Positions 1 to 6,434 of a DNA stretch of 7,117 bases are shown piece after piece; positions within the stretch are counted from its first letter, which is position 1; each line of letters starts with the position of its first letter. A program made the position numbers and the translations under genes. The stretch lies in the NCBI GenBank assembly GCA_030599055.1, contig JAUVOS010000129.1, forward strand, positions 1 to 7,117. The letters are read 5' to 3'. The notes below the pieces were generated by a model. It saw nothing but the letters and a program-made list of their open reading frames with translations, was not told where the DNA came from and made no database searches. The DNA is from Lutibacter sp. GTDB taxonomy: Bacteria; Bacteroidota; Bacteroidia; Flavobacteriales; Flavobacteriaceae.

Positions 1-72
1 AAATTTTGGACAGGCTCCACAATAAAAACCACAATATGAAATCTTGCTATTATCCAGTTCTTTTACTTCCAT
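1..72 (-). CDS. DUF3795-type cysteine-rich protein, N-terminal fragment
   Basis: The minus strand opens with ATG at 72-70 and stays open for 24 codons to the window edge, so the gene is cut by the window and not necessarily broken. The peptide contains SYCGFYCGACPKF, with cysteines at residues 14, 18 and 21 (C-x3-C-x2-C) followed by proline. This is the typical N-terminal signature of small DUF3795 proteins, whose cysteines probably bind a metal; their function is unknown. The ATG lies one base after the stop codon of the AlkD-like gene (TAA-A-ATG), so the two are almost certainly co-transcribed and translationally coupled. With only 24 residues visible the family call rests on one motif. Another small zinc-ribbon-like protein is possible. 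Confidence 0.6.
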   Translation of the reverse strand, partial: MEVKELDNSKISYCGFYCGACPKF

Positions 73-73
73 T

Positions 74-796
74 TTATTTTGCTTTTCTAAATTTTTTTCT
101 GTACTCTTTATCCATCTTTTCAGTAGCGTATCTAATAATTAGTCTGCCACACTTGTCTTTCCATTCATAAAGAAATTTTTCTGTTTCCTTTGGCTGTTTT
201 TTCCATAGTTCACGCAATAAAGTTCCAAGACCTTTTTGTACATACTCTGATTCATCATCCATTAAAGGCTCTATAACGCTTACTGTTTCGTTGTACTTCA
301 AGTCATTTTTTGACTTTGACAACTCTACCAATAGCACCGGCACTGCTCTACGTTGCCATTCGCTTTGAGAGCTATTCCACTCTTTTAATTTGTCAAACCC
401 AATGATATGCTCAATGAAAAAATGAGGCAGGACTAACATACATAAAACATCAGTGGTTGCCCAATCTGATATTCCAAGTTTAAACCATTTTCCTATTCTG
501 TCAAATGTTTCTTCTTTGTATTCTGATTTTTTTGATTTTACTAAATGTATTGCTATGGATTTTTCTTCAAATTTACCATACTTCATCAATTCGTCTGATA
601 AGTCGATATAGTCCTCCAACTTCATATCTTCTTTCCATTCTTCACTCCAACTTTCTAATTGGTTGACTAACACTTTATTGTCTATTCCAAAACCATCAAA
701 TCCTTCTTTAAAGTATTTAGAATACTTTGCTATAATTTTAGGGTCTGAATTAAATTCACAGAACTCTCGAATTTCTTTTATCTTTCCTTTAATCAT
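74..796 (-). CDS. AlkD-like HEAT-repeat protein (DNA alkylation repair family)
   Basis: This 240-aa protein is close to the usual length of AlkD DNA glycosylases, which use a helical HEAT-repeat solenoid to recognise N3- and N7-alkylated purines. Family landmarks read by eye are SDWATTDVLC (residues 110-119; W112 and D116 match AlkD Trp109 and catalytic Asp113), WQRRAVPV (147-154; R149 or R150 matches Arg148), and YVQKGLGTLLRE (185-196). In the last motif AlkD has Trp187, but here the position is Thr192, so glycosylase activity cannot be assumed. No signal peptide or membrane segment is seen; it is probably cytoplasmic and DNA-binding. The ATG at 796-794 has a long AT-rich leader and no Shine-Dalgarno, as usual in Bacteroidota. 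The DUF3795-type gene follows after one base. Alternative: an AlkD2-like or DNA-binding-only paralog. The fold is secure, the activity is not. Confidence 0.82.
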   Translation of the reverse strand: MIKGKIKEIREFCEFNSDPKIIAKYSKYFKEGFDGFGIDNKVLVNQLESWSEEWKEDMKLEDYIDLSDELMKYGKFEEKSIAIHLVKSKKSEYKEETFDRIGKWFKLGISDWATTDVLCMLVLPHFFIEHIIGFDKLKEWNSSQSEWQRRAVPVLLVELSKSKNDLKYNETVSVIEPLMDDESEYVQKGLGTLLRELWKKQPKETEKFLYEWKDKCGRLIIRYATEKMDKEYRKKFRKAK

Positions 797-838
797 AATA
801 CTTAACTTTATTATGGTTTACTATTTTCTCGTATGCGG

Positions 839-901
839 CACAACGTGATTATATACGCAGTTTCGTTAAAACGATATTGTCGTATATAATAATCTGTTGT
901 G
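839..901. repeat. Long imperfect hairpin, possibly attC-like cassette boundary
   Basis: Three nested inverted repeats share almost one centre near 869-870. The outer arm cacaac (839-844) pairs with gttgtg (896-901). The middle arm attatatacg (848-857) pairs perfectly with cgtatataat (881-890). The inner arm tcgtt (863-867) pairs with aacga (870-874). Sequences matching the integron core patterns lie outside: ACTTAAC (RYYYAAC) at 800-806 and GTTAGAC (GTTRRRY) at 904-910. It sits directly upstream of the AlkD-like/DUF3795 pair, both plausible cassette-type genes. The hairpin is seen directly; the attC-like reading is inference. The left core is about 32 bases from the outer arm, farther than in standard attC sites. 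Confidence 0.4.
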
Positions 902-984
902 AAGTTAGACGAAATAATTGATAAAATCAAGTGAAAATAACAATTTTTAATAAATAAACATTTCTTTCTTTTAAATAATCCTCA

Positions 985-1020
985 ACTTTTATACTTGACC
1001 CAAAACAAGTTTATAAAAGT
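985..1020 (-). terminator. Hairpin overlapping the moxR stop codon, possible operon terminator
   Basis: The arms acttttata (985-993) plus cttg (994-997) pair with caag (1006-1009) plus tataaaagt (1012-1020), giving 13 base pairs with a 2-base bulge and an 8-base loop. On the minus strand the stem begins in the last moxR codons and includes its TAA (1013-1011). It is placed to end or stabilise the moxR operon transcript before the attC-like hairpin and the AlkD-like gene. There is no clean U-run after it, so it may be a 3'-end protection structure and not a classical intrinsic terminator. Confidence 0.4.
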
Positions 1021-1964
1021 TCTTCAACGATCATTTTTTCGGTGACATTTTCGGCTTCTGCTTTATAATTTCGTACGATACGATGATGTAAAACAGCATA
1101 AGCAATGGCTTGTACATCTTCTTTATCAGGTGAAAGTTTTCCTCTAATCACAGCCTGTGCTTTCGCAGCCAAAATAAGATTTTGAGAAGCTCTAGGACCT
1201 GCGCCCCAACTGATATAATCATTGACAATACTCGGTGCTCCTTCTGTATTAGGACGTGTTTTTGTGACCAAGTTAACAGCATATTCCACCACATTATCAG
1301 CTACCGGAATACGGCGTATAAGATGTTGGAATTCCAAAATTTCTTTTGCACTAAACACCATATCGACATGTTCAAAATGATCATCGGTTGTCGTTTTGAC
1401 AATTGTTACTTCTTCATCAAAACTAGGATAATCCATATTTATTGAAAATAGAAAACGATCTAATTGTGCTTCAGGTAATGGATAAGTTCCTTCTTGCTCA
1501 ATGGGGTTTTGTGTTGCCAATACAAAAAAGGGTTTCGCTAATTTGTGCTCATGTCCTGCCACTGTCACTGATCTTTCTTGCATTGCTTCTAGCAAAGCTG
1601 CTTGGGTTTTTGGAGGTGTCCGGTTTATCTCATCCGCTAAAATTACATTTGCAAAAACAGGACCTTTAATAAATTGAAATTTCCTATTTTCGTCTAAAAT
1701 CTCACTTCCAATAATATCTGATGGCATCAAATCTGGTGTAAATTGAATGCGTTTAAAATCTAAGCCTAAGGTTTTAGCAAGTGTCGAGACAAGCAAGGTC
1801 TTTGCTAATCCGGGCACTCCAATCAACAAAGAATGACCACCTACAAATATGGATAAAAGCACATGATCAACCGCTTGGTCTTGTCCAACTATTATTTTGG
1901 CAATTTCAGATTTTAATTGATGGTATTTTTTAACTAATTCTTTAGCGGCAACTACATCAGACAT
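1011..1964 (-). CDS. moxR: MoxR-family AAA+ ATPase
   Basis: This 317-aa protein is a complete MoxR (AAA_3 plus lid) ATPase. Visible motifs are Walker A GVPGLAKT (residues 49-56), Walker B VILADE (107-112, acidic pair D111/E112), sensor-1 LATQNP (149-154, N153), the arginine-finger region AQLDRF (166-171) and sensor-2 GPRASQ (257-262, R258) leading into the C-terminal lid. MoxR proteins act as cytoplasmic chaperone-like ATPases that help activate or assemble metalloenzymes and cell-envelope complexes, often with von Willebrand A domain partners. None of the usual partners (DUF58, BatA/BatB) is in the window. The ATG at 1964 lies 2 bases after the stop of the SurA-like gene, making it the last gene of the chaperone operon. 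It ends abruptly after ..VEELL, a few residues earlier than I expect for the family, inside a hairpin. The family call is very secure; the client is unknown. Confidence 0.95.
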   Translation of the reverse strand: MSDVVAAKELVKKYHQLKSEIAKIIVGQDQAVDHVLLSIFVGGHSLLIGVPGLAKTLLVSTLAKTLGLDFKRIQFTPDLMPSDIIGSEILDENRKFQFIKGPVFANVILADEINRTPPKTQAALLEAMQERSVTVAGHEHKLAKPFFVLATQNPIEQEGTYPLPEAQLDRFLFSINMDYPSFDEEVTIVKTTTDDHFEHVDMVFSAKEILEFQHLIRRIPVADNVVEYAVNLVTKTRPNTEGAPSIVNDYISWGAGPRASQNLILAAKAQAVIRGKLSPDKEDVQAIAYAVLHHRIVRNYKAEAENVTEKMIVEELL

Positions 1965-1966
1965 GG

Positions 1967-3331
1967 TTATATGTTTTTCTTAAAGTTGATTTTAAACTGA
2001 CAATCTTTAAAATCGTCACTTATTTTTATATAGGTATCTTCTACTTTTTCTTGTGTCCATTTTTCAACAGATTCTTGACGTTTCTTGGACAAGGCTAAAT
2101 TTTGAATTTTCACATAATCCTTAGCAAAATCAGCAATATGCCCTTCCATTTTTTTGTGTAATAAAACGAGTTTAAACATTTTTTCACCTTCTCTTGTTTC
2201 ATCGTAAAATACCTCTGTCATTTCGCCTTGCTTAAGATTAAAAACCTTACTATGTAAGGAAGGAAAAGCACGCATAAACTGCTCTCCACTCAATCGGAAT
2301 GTGCTCTCATTTGTAAAAGGATTTAAGATAACTCCTTTGTTCTTTTTGGATACTTTATCAGTAGAATATTTTGAAACGGCCTCTTCAAAACTTAAATCTC
2401 CATTTGATATTTCTGCTCGAATGCTGTCTAATTTTTGTTTAATCAGCTCTTTTTCATCGGCACTTGTTTTTGGTTGCATCAATACATGACGTACATCTAG
2501 TGTTTGTCCTCTTACTTTTTCTACTTTTACGATATGGTAGCCAAAATCAGTCTTGAAAGGCTCAGAAACTTGTCCTTCATCAATAGAAAATGCGGCATCT
2601 TTAAATTCTTTTACAAATTGACTTTCTCTTGTAATGGTATATAAACCACCATTTTGAGTAACACTTGGATCTTCTGAGTACAAGATGGCTTTCATTTTCA
2701 TATTAGCGCCTTCTTCTACCTCATTTTTAATCTTATAAAGCTTTGTTTTTACGCGCTCCACTTCTTCTTCAGAAGCCTCTACATTTAATACAATTTGAGC
2801 CAACTCAACCTCAGTGGTAAATTCAGGCAATGCATCTTGATTTTCCAAACTTTTAAAATAATTTCTAACTTCTTCCGGAGTTACCGCAACATCAGACGTT
2901 ATTTGTTGTTGCATTTGACCTATCAATGAAGATTCAATTTCTATTCGTGTCAGTTCTTTTTTCAAATCGTCCATATTGTCAAATCCATAAAGACCTAAGA
3001 CTTTTTCATCGGAGCCCATTTGCTGTTTAAAATATTCAATTTTACGATCTACCATCGGTTTTACACTTTCTTCAGTAGCGACTAAACTATCAACAACCGC
3101 GTGGTGTGCTAGAAGCTTTTGCTCCATCATCTTTTCTAAAATTTCACAAGAACTTTTTGAAGCCATCTCTTCACCAGCCTGTTCTAACTCAAATTTGTAC
3201 TTGTCAATATCAGAACTAAGTACAATATTTTTTCCAACAACAGCAATCACTCCGTCCAATTTTATTTTCTTTTGTGCTGTAACATTGAGTGCTGTTAGAG
3301 CAATAACTATGATAAGGATTATTCGTGTCAT
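1967..3331 (-). CDS. surA: SurA-like periplasmic peptidyl-prolyl isomerase/chaperone
   Basis: This is a 454-aa exported protein with SurA architecture. A signal peptide (residues 1-19, ending NVTA before QKK) is followed by a SurA N-terminal chaperone region beginning DGVIAVVGKNIVLSSDID. A first parvulin domain spans about 173-273 (ELAQIVL at the start, FGYHIVKV at 263-270). A second, more diverged one spans about 277-392 (VRHVLMQ at its start, no FGYH at its end), and a helical C-terminus follows. SurA proteins escort unfolded outer-membrane proteins through the periplasm. The reading frame could begin 14 codons earlier at 3373, but that would overlap the upstream gene by 41 bases and put a charged tail before the signal peptide. 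The ATG at 3331-3329 lies one base after the upstream TAA (TAA-A-ATG) and is preferred. The gene symbol marks architecture; orthology to E. coli SurA is inferred. Confidence 0.9.
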   Translation of the reverse strand: MTRIILIIVIALTALNVTAQKKIKLDGVIAVVGKNIVLSSDIDKYKFELEQAGEEMASKSSCEILEKMMEQKLLAHHAVVDSLVATEESVKPMVDRKIEYFKQQMGSDEKVLGLYGFDNMDDLKKELTRIEIESSLIGQMQQQITSDVAVTPEEVRNYFKSLENQDALPEFTTEVELAQIVLNVEASEEEVERVKTKLYKIKNEVEEGANMKMKAILYSEDPSVTQNGGLYTITRESQFVKEFKDAAFSIDEGQVSEPFKTDFGYHIVKVEKVRGQTLDVRHVLMQPKTSADEKELIKQKLDSIRAEISNGDLSFEEAVSKYSTDKVSKKNKGVILNPFTNESTFRLSGEQFMRAFPSLHSKVFNLKQGEMTEVFYDETREGEKMFKLVLLHKKMEGHIADFAKDYVKIQNLALSKKRQESVEKWTQEKVEDTYIKISDDFKDCQFKINFKKNI

Positions 3332-3332
3332 T

Positions 3333-4193
3333 TTAATATCTTTTATATGTTTTATTTTGAATTGCTTCTTCAATTAACTTATTATCAAGTTCATTGATAT
3401 ATTTTAGTTTCTTTTTATGAAGAATCATTTGTTTAATCACCGGTATTACATATTCCAATGGAGCAATTTCATTTACCAATTTAAAATCTTTTATGCTGAT
3501 AAAATGAATATTTATACTGTCTTTTAATTCTATAAAATGATTTTTAAGTAAAAGATTTTTTTTATCAATACTCTTTATAATTGGAATACTCTTGGTTAAA
3601 TCTTTGTAAGTAACCCATATAGAATCATTAAGGTGGCTTACTGCATATTTTAAATCATTTAATACTATTGAGTCAATTTCAACTGTATTGTGTTGGATAA
3701 ATAATTTTTTAAATTTCTTTTTATCAACTGATTCCGAGACAAAATTCAAATATTTATATTGAAATACTTCCTCTTTTAATCGAAATATATTTTGATTGGC
3801 AATGTAAAAATTACGAATCTCTTCTTTATGGATAATCGTGTCCGAGTTTTGTGCAACCAAAGCATCTTTATAAGAATTAATATACAAATCCTCTCTATAA
3901 TTTTCGAGCATTTTCTTTAATTCTATTTCTTTTTCATCCGATAGATTAAAAGTTGCCTTTTGCAAAATTATTTGTTTTTGCGCCCAATTCTCGATAAAGT
4001 TATTCGTGATAACTAAACTATCTTCCGTAGATAATTCACCTTCGTAAAGAGTTGATAAATCTTTTTTATACAAAAATGACGAACCAACACTTGCAACGAT
4101 TTCTCCTTTGTCAACATCACTTTTCAGATTGAAATAATCACATGAATATATCGAAATAAAGAAAACAAAAACTATGTACCTAAATCTAAACAA
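3333..4193 (-). CDS. SurA-N-like lipoprotein without a recognisable parvulin domain
   Basis: This 286-aa protein begins with a short hydrophobic segment ending SIYSC, a lipobox with the lipidated cysteine at residue 18, so it is probably membrane-anchored in the periplasm. The following region (GEIVASVGSSFLYKKDLSTL, then a FIENWAQKQIILQKA helix) has the pattern of a SurA/PpiC N-terminal chaperone domain and parallels the starts of both neighbours. I find no FGYH-type parvulin motif in the C-terminal half, which is Lys/Ile/Asn-rich and diverged, so it is likely a non-catalytic chaperone paralog. The start is TTG at 4193-4191, directly after and in frame with the TAG of the preceding gene. It is the only NTG codon before the lipobox. 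The gene ends one base before the SurA-like gene. The lipoprotein call is firm; function is inferred from operon context. Confidence 0.8.
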   Translation of the reverse strand: MFRFRYIVFVFFISIYSCDYFNLKSDVDKGEIVASVGSSFLYKKDLSTLYEGELSTEDSLVITNNFIENWAQKQIILQKATFNLSDEKEIELKKMLENYREDLYINSYKDALVAQNSDTIIHKEEIRNFYIANQNIFRLKEEVFQYKYLNFVSESVDKKKFKKLFIQHNTVEIDSIVLNDLKYAVSHLNDSIWVTYKDLTKSIPIIKSIDKKNLLLKNHFIELKDSINIHFISIKDFKLVNEIAPLEYVIPVIKQMILHKKKLKYINELDNKLIEEAIQNKTYKRY

Positions 4194-6083
4194 CTATTTA
4201 TATTTTCTTTTTAATTTCTTTAGAGTTTTCTTATTAATAGTAACCGGATATTTTTTTTGAAGTGATTGAATCCATACTTTTTCAGTATAATCTTGAAAGT
4301 TACTAATAACTCTACCTCTCGTCTCGCTTAATTCTTTGGGTTGAGGAGCTAAGGTTTCATTCACTTCAATAACAATAAATTGTTTCCCATCAGGAATAAT
4401 CTCAGAAATCCCTTCTTTAAACATAAATCCTTTAGGAAAGACCTTATTTGTTTTTTCAAAGGCACCTTGTTTAAGATCTAGAATTCCATCTTTTGAGAGT
4501 TTCTCTTTAATTTCTTCTGCCGTCTTGTTTTTCTTTAAAAGCTTTATGGCTTTTTTTGCATTCTCTTCTTTGTCAAATGTAAAAATTGCTGCATTAACAC
4601 GTTCTTTCCAACGGTATTTATCTCTATTTCTTTCAAAAAATGCAACCAAACCTAAACTATCTTTTTCTGCTTGAGACCAAATTTTATCTTTCATCAAGTC
4701 AAAAAGTAACAATCCCTCACGATATTCACGTAAAGTTTGGTCCAAACTTGGATAGTTCTTTGGTAGTTCTTTTTTATAATATGTAAGTATCTCTTGTTCT
4801 TTAAACTGCCTGAATGCTTCAGTTATTCTTACTCTATCAGTAACATCCCCTAAAATATTTGAAAAGCTTTTGGCTGGTATTTCTTTATTTTCAATCGTTA
4901 AAATTGTCTTTGAATATTCTGTTGCTTTTTGAGATTTAGACCAAACAGGATCTGAAAATAAATTGAGTAAATTTTGATCTATTTTGATGGTGTATTCTTT
5001 TAAAAGTCTGTTAATTACAGATCTACCAATAATCCGAGATCTTTGACCTCGTTGCACTTTTTTATCAATTTCAGGTTTTACTTCTTCAAAGCTACTAATT
5101 GGGTATTTCCCTATAAGCTTAACAATGTGCCAACCATATCGTGTTGAAAAAGGTTTTGAAATGTCATCTATACTCTCTAAAGCAAAAGAGACGTCTGCAA
5201 AACTTTTTACCATTTTGTTTGCGGTGAATTTTGGTAAAACACCCCCTTTCATAGAAGTTGCCAAATCGGTTGAATAACTCTTAGCAAGAGCGGCAAAATC
5301 GCCACCATCGTCTAATTGTTGTTTGATGTTATTGATTTTAGAAATATTTTCTTTACTATCACCTTTAAGCATAATATGTGCTACTTGTACTTCACCTCTT
5401 GCAGCTCTTATATCGTTTACTTTAATAATATGATAGCCAAACTTTGTTTTAAATACATCTGAAACTTCTCCAACAGGTGTCGTATATGCCGTCGTTTCAA
5501 AAGGATAAACCATTTGAAATACAGTAAAATACCCTAAATTACCATTGTTTCTCTCTGCAGATGGGTCTTCGGAAAAATTCTTTGCAATCGAATCAAAACT
5601 AGCTCCTTCAACAACTTGTTTGCGTAAAGCTTTTAACTTGTTATATGCTCGTAAAGTATCTGCAGGAGTTGCCCCTTTTTTTATCTTTATTAAAATATGG
5701 TTTGCATTAACCTCTTGTTGCATACGTTGATAGGCTTCTTTTACCAAATCTTTTTCCGTATTATCGTCTTTTAAATAAGGCTCAATCAATTGGTTTTTAT
5801 ACTTGTTGTATTCCGCTATATAAGTAGGAACAGTATCCATCTTTAGTCTATAGGCTTCTTTTACTTTCAATCTGTAATTGATATATAAATCTAAATAATT
5901 ATCAATATCCTTTTGAGAAGGATCATTTACAATTGCTAAATTCTTTTCATAGATTTTTGAGAATTCGGAACTATAGACATTATCACCATCTAAAGTAAAT
6001 AATACATTATCTTTTTGAGCATAAGCACTATAAGTAGTCATTACTACAAGTAAGAGTACTGAAATTGAGGTTTTTATTGACAT
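4194..6083 (-). CDS. Two-parvulin periplasmic peptidyl-prolyl isomerase, PpiC/SurA type
   Basis: This 629-aa exported protein is the first gene of the operon. The signal peptide ends AYA at residue 22, before QKD. A SurA-N-like region follows (VLFTLDGDNVYSSEF, then YINYRLKVKEAYRL). Then come two well-preserved parvulin domains: about 124-226 (NANHILIK at 127-134, FGYHIIKV at 215-222) and about 229-326 (VAHIMLK at 234-240, YGWHIVKL at 316-323). The remaining 300 residues are helical and include a weak parvulin-like segment (about 495-578, ending QFIVIEVNETLAP) and a C-terminal stretch SETRGRVISNFQDYTEKVW. Parvulins catalyse cis-trans isomerisation of prolyl bonds; this class in Bacteroidota probably folds outer-membrane or secreted proteins. 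The ATG at 6083-6081 has an A-rich leader and a matching promoter just upstream. It ends in TAG, immediately followed by the TTG of the lipoprotein gene. Confidence 0.92.
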   Translation of the reverse strand: MSIKTSISVLLLVVMTTYSAYAQKDNVLFTLDGDNVYSSEFSKIYEKNLAIVNDPSQKDIDNYLDLYINYRLKVKEAYRLKMDTVPTYIAEYNKYKNQLIEPYLKDDNTEKDLVKEAYQRMQQEVNANHILIKIKKGATPADTLRAYNKLKALRKQVVEGASFDSIAKNFSEDPSAERNNGNLGYFTVFQMVYPFETTAYTTPVGEVSDVFKTKFGYHIIKVNDIRAARGEVQVAHIMLKGDSKENISKINNIKQQLDDGGDFAALAKSYSTDLATSMKGGVLPKFTANKMVKSFADVSFALESIDDISKPFSTRYGWHIVKLIGKYPISSFEEVKPEIDKKVQRGQRSRIIGRSVINRLLKEYTIKIDQNLLNLFSDPVWSKSQKATEYSKTILTIENKEIPAKSFSNILGDVTDRVRITEAFRQFKEQEILTYYKKELPKNYPSLDQTLREYREGLLLFDLMKDKIWSQAEKDSLGLVAFFERNRDKYRWKERVNAAIFTFDKEENAKKAIKLLKKNKTAEEIKEKLSKDGILDLKQGAFEKTNKVFPKGFMFKEGISEIIPDGKQFIVIEVNETLAPQPKELSETRGRVISNFQDYTEKVWIQSLQKKYPVTINKKTLKKLKRKYK

Positions 6084-6108
6084 TTTTTATTGTTTTTTAT
6101 ACGATTTA

Positions 6109-6139
6109 CAAAAGTAGTATATTTCCTTAATTCTGCAAG
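6109..6139 (-). promoter_or_regulatory. Bacteroidota-type promoter of the chaperone operon
   Basis: On the minus strand TACTTTTG (6116-6109) matches the Bacteroidota -7 consensus TAnnTTTG exactly. A CTTG (6139-6136) lies 19 bases upstream (from its TTG) in place of the -33 TTTG. Transcription would start near 6102-6104, giving a leader of about 20 bases before the ATG at 6083. It would drive all four genes down to moxR, since later gaps are 0-2 bases. Confidence 0.65.
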
Positions 6140-6249
6140 TAAAGATAGTTAAGAAAAAACCATTGCGAAAATAGAGGTTTCTTATAGTTTTTGAGTTAAA
6201 AAAATCACAAAGTGGGTTTATGTGTAGAGTTGAAAGATTGAAGGGTTCA

Positions 6250-6276
6250 GCTGTGCGAAGTTCCCAGACTTCGCAC
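6250..6276 (+). repeat. Hairpin repeat, copy 1 (GTGCGAAGT type)
   Basis: The arms tgtgcgaagt (6252-6261) and acttcgcaca (6268-6277) pair over 10 bases with a 6-base loop. Read on the plus strand, 6250-6276 matches the reverse complement of 6367-6393 at 26 of 27 positions (the difference is T at 6262). It is therefore one of two dispersed copies placed in inverted orientation. It is more GC-rich than its surroundings and has no coding potential. Confidence 0.8.
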
Positions 6277-6313
6277 ACGCTATAGGGAATGTTTAACAAG
6301 TAAAATAGAATAT

Positions 6314-6336
6314 GCCACACGATACAATCGTGTGGT
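6314..6336. repeat. Central hairpin between the inverted repeats
   Basis: The arms ccacacgat (6315-6323) and atcgtgtgg (6327-6335) pair perfectly over 9 bases with a 3-base loop, extendable by a G-T pair (6314/6336). Its centre (6325) nearly coincides with the midpoint (about 6321) of the two flanking 27-base repeats, so the three hairpins form a roughly symmetric unit. GTAG (6335-6338) and GGAG (6342-6345) lie just to its right. Such tetranucleotides accompany REP hairpins in other bacteria, but there they lie 5' of the stem, so the resemblance is only suggestive. Confidence 0.7.
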
Positions 6337-6366
6337 AGCGGGGAGTTTTTGTACTTAATCGATGTA

Positions 6367-6393
6367 GTGCGAAGTCTGGGGACTTCGCACAGC
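6367..6393 (-). repeat. Hairpin repeat, copy 2, inverted relative to copy 1
   Basis: The arms gtgcgaagtc (6367-6376) and gacttcgcac (6381-6390) pair perfectly over 10 bases with the loop tggg. Its reverse complement matches copy 1 at 26 of 27 positions. The difference (C where copy 1 has T) completes the stem here, so this copy forms the better hairpin. A partial echo, agacttcgttcagc, follows at 6403-6416 and shares gttcagc with the left flank of copy 1 (6245-6251). Confidence 0.8.
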
Positions 6394-6434
6394 CCCCATA
6401 TTAGACTTCGTTCAGCGGTGTACGTATAGTGGCT

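Noticed and set aside
663..848. Short plus-strand frame opposite the AlkD-like gene start
   Set aside because: It is antisense to a supported gene and has no motif or start signal. Similar plus-strand frames at 1182-1445, 1442-1669, 2301-2489, 3195-3377 and 5545-5730 were rejected for the same reason.
918..930. Small palindrome ttgat-aaa-atcaa
   Set aside because: A 5-bp stem in very AT-rich DNA is expected by chance and no nearby promoter supports an operator.
797..1010. Separate promoter for the AlkD-like gene
   Set aside because: The minus strand has AT-rich stretches, but no TAnnTTTG with a well-spaced TTG was found; only weak partial matches such as TATTTCG near 911-917.
3332..3373. 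Upstream start giving a 468-aa SurA-like protein
   Set aside because: It would overlap the lipoprotein gene by 41 bases and place 14 mostly charged residues before a normal signal peptide; the ATG at 3331 fits the TAA-A-ATG junction.
4191..4196. Programmed stop readthrough fusing the isomerase and the lipoprotein
   Set aside because: The second protein has its own N-terminal lipoprotein signal, which only works at a free N-terminus; a separate TTG start is the simpler reading.
6250..6393. CRISPR array
   Set aside because: There are only two copies, in opposite orientation, with no regular spacers and no cas genes in view.
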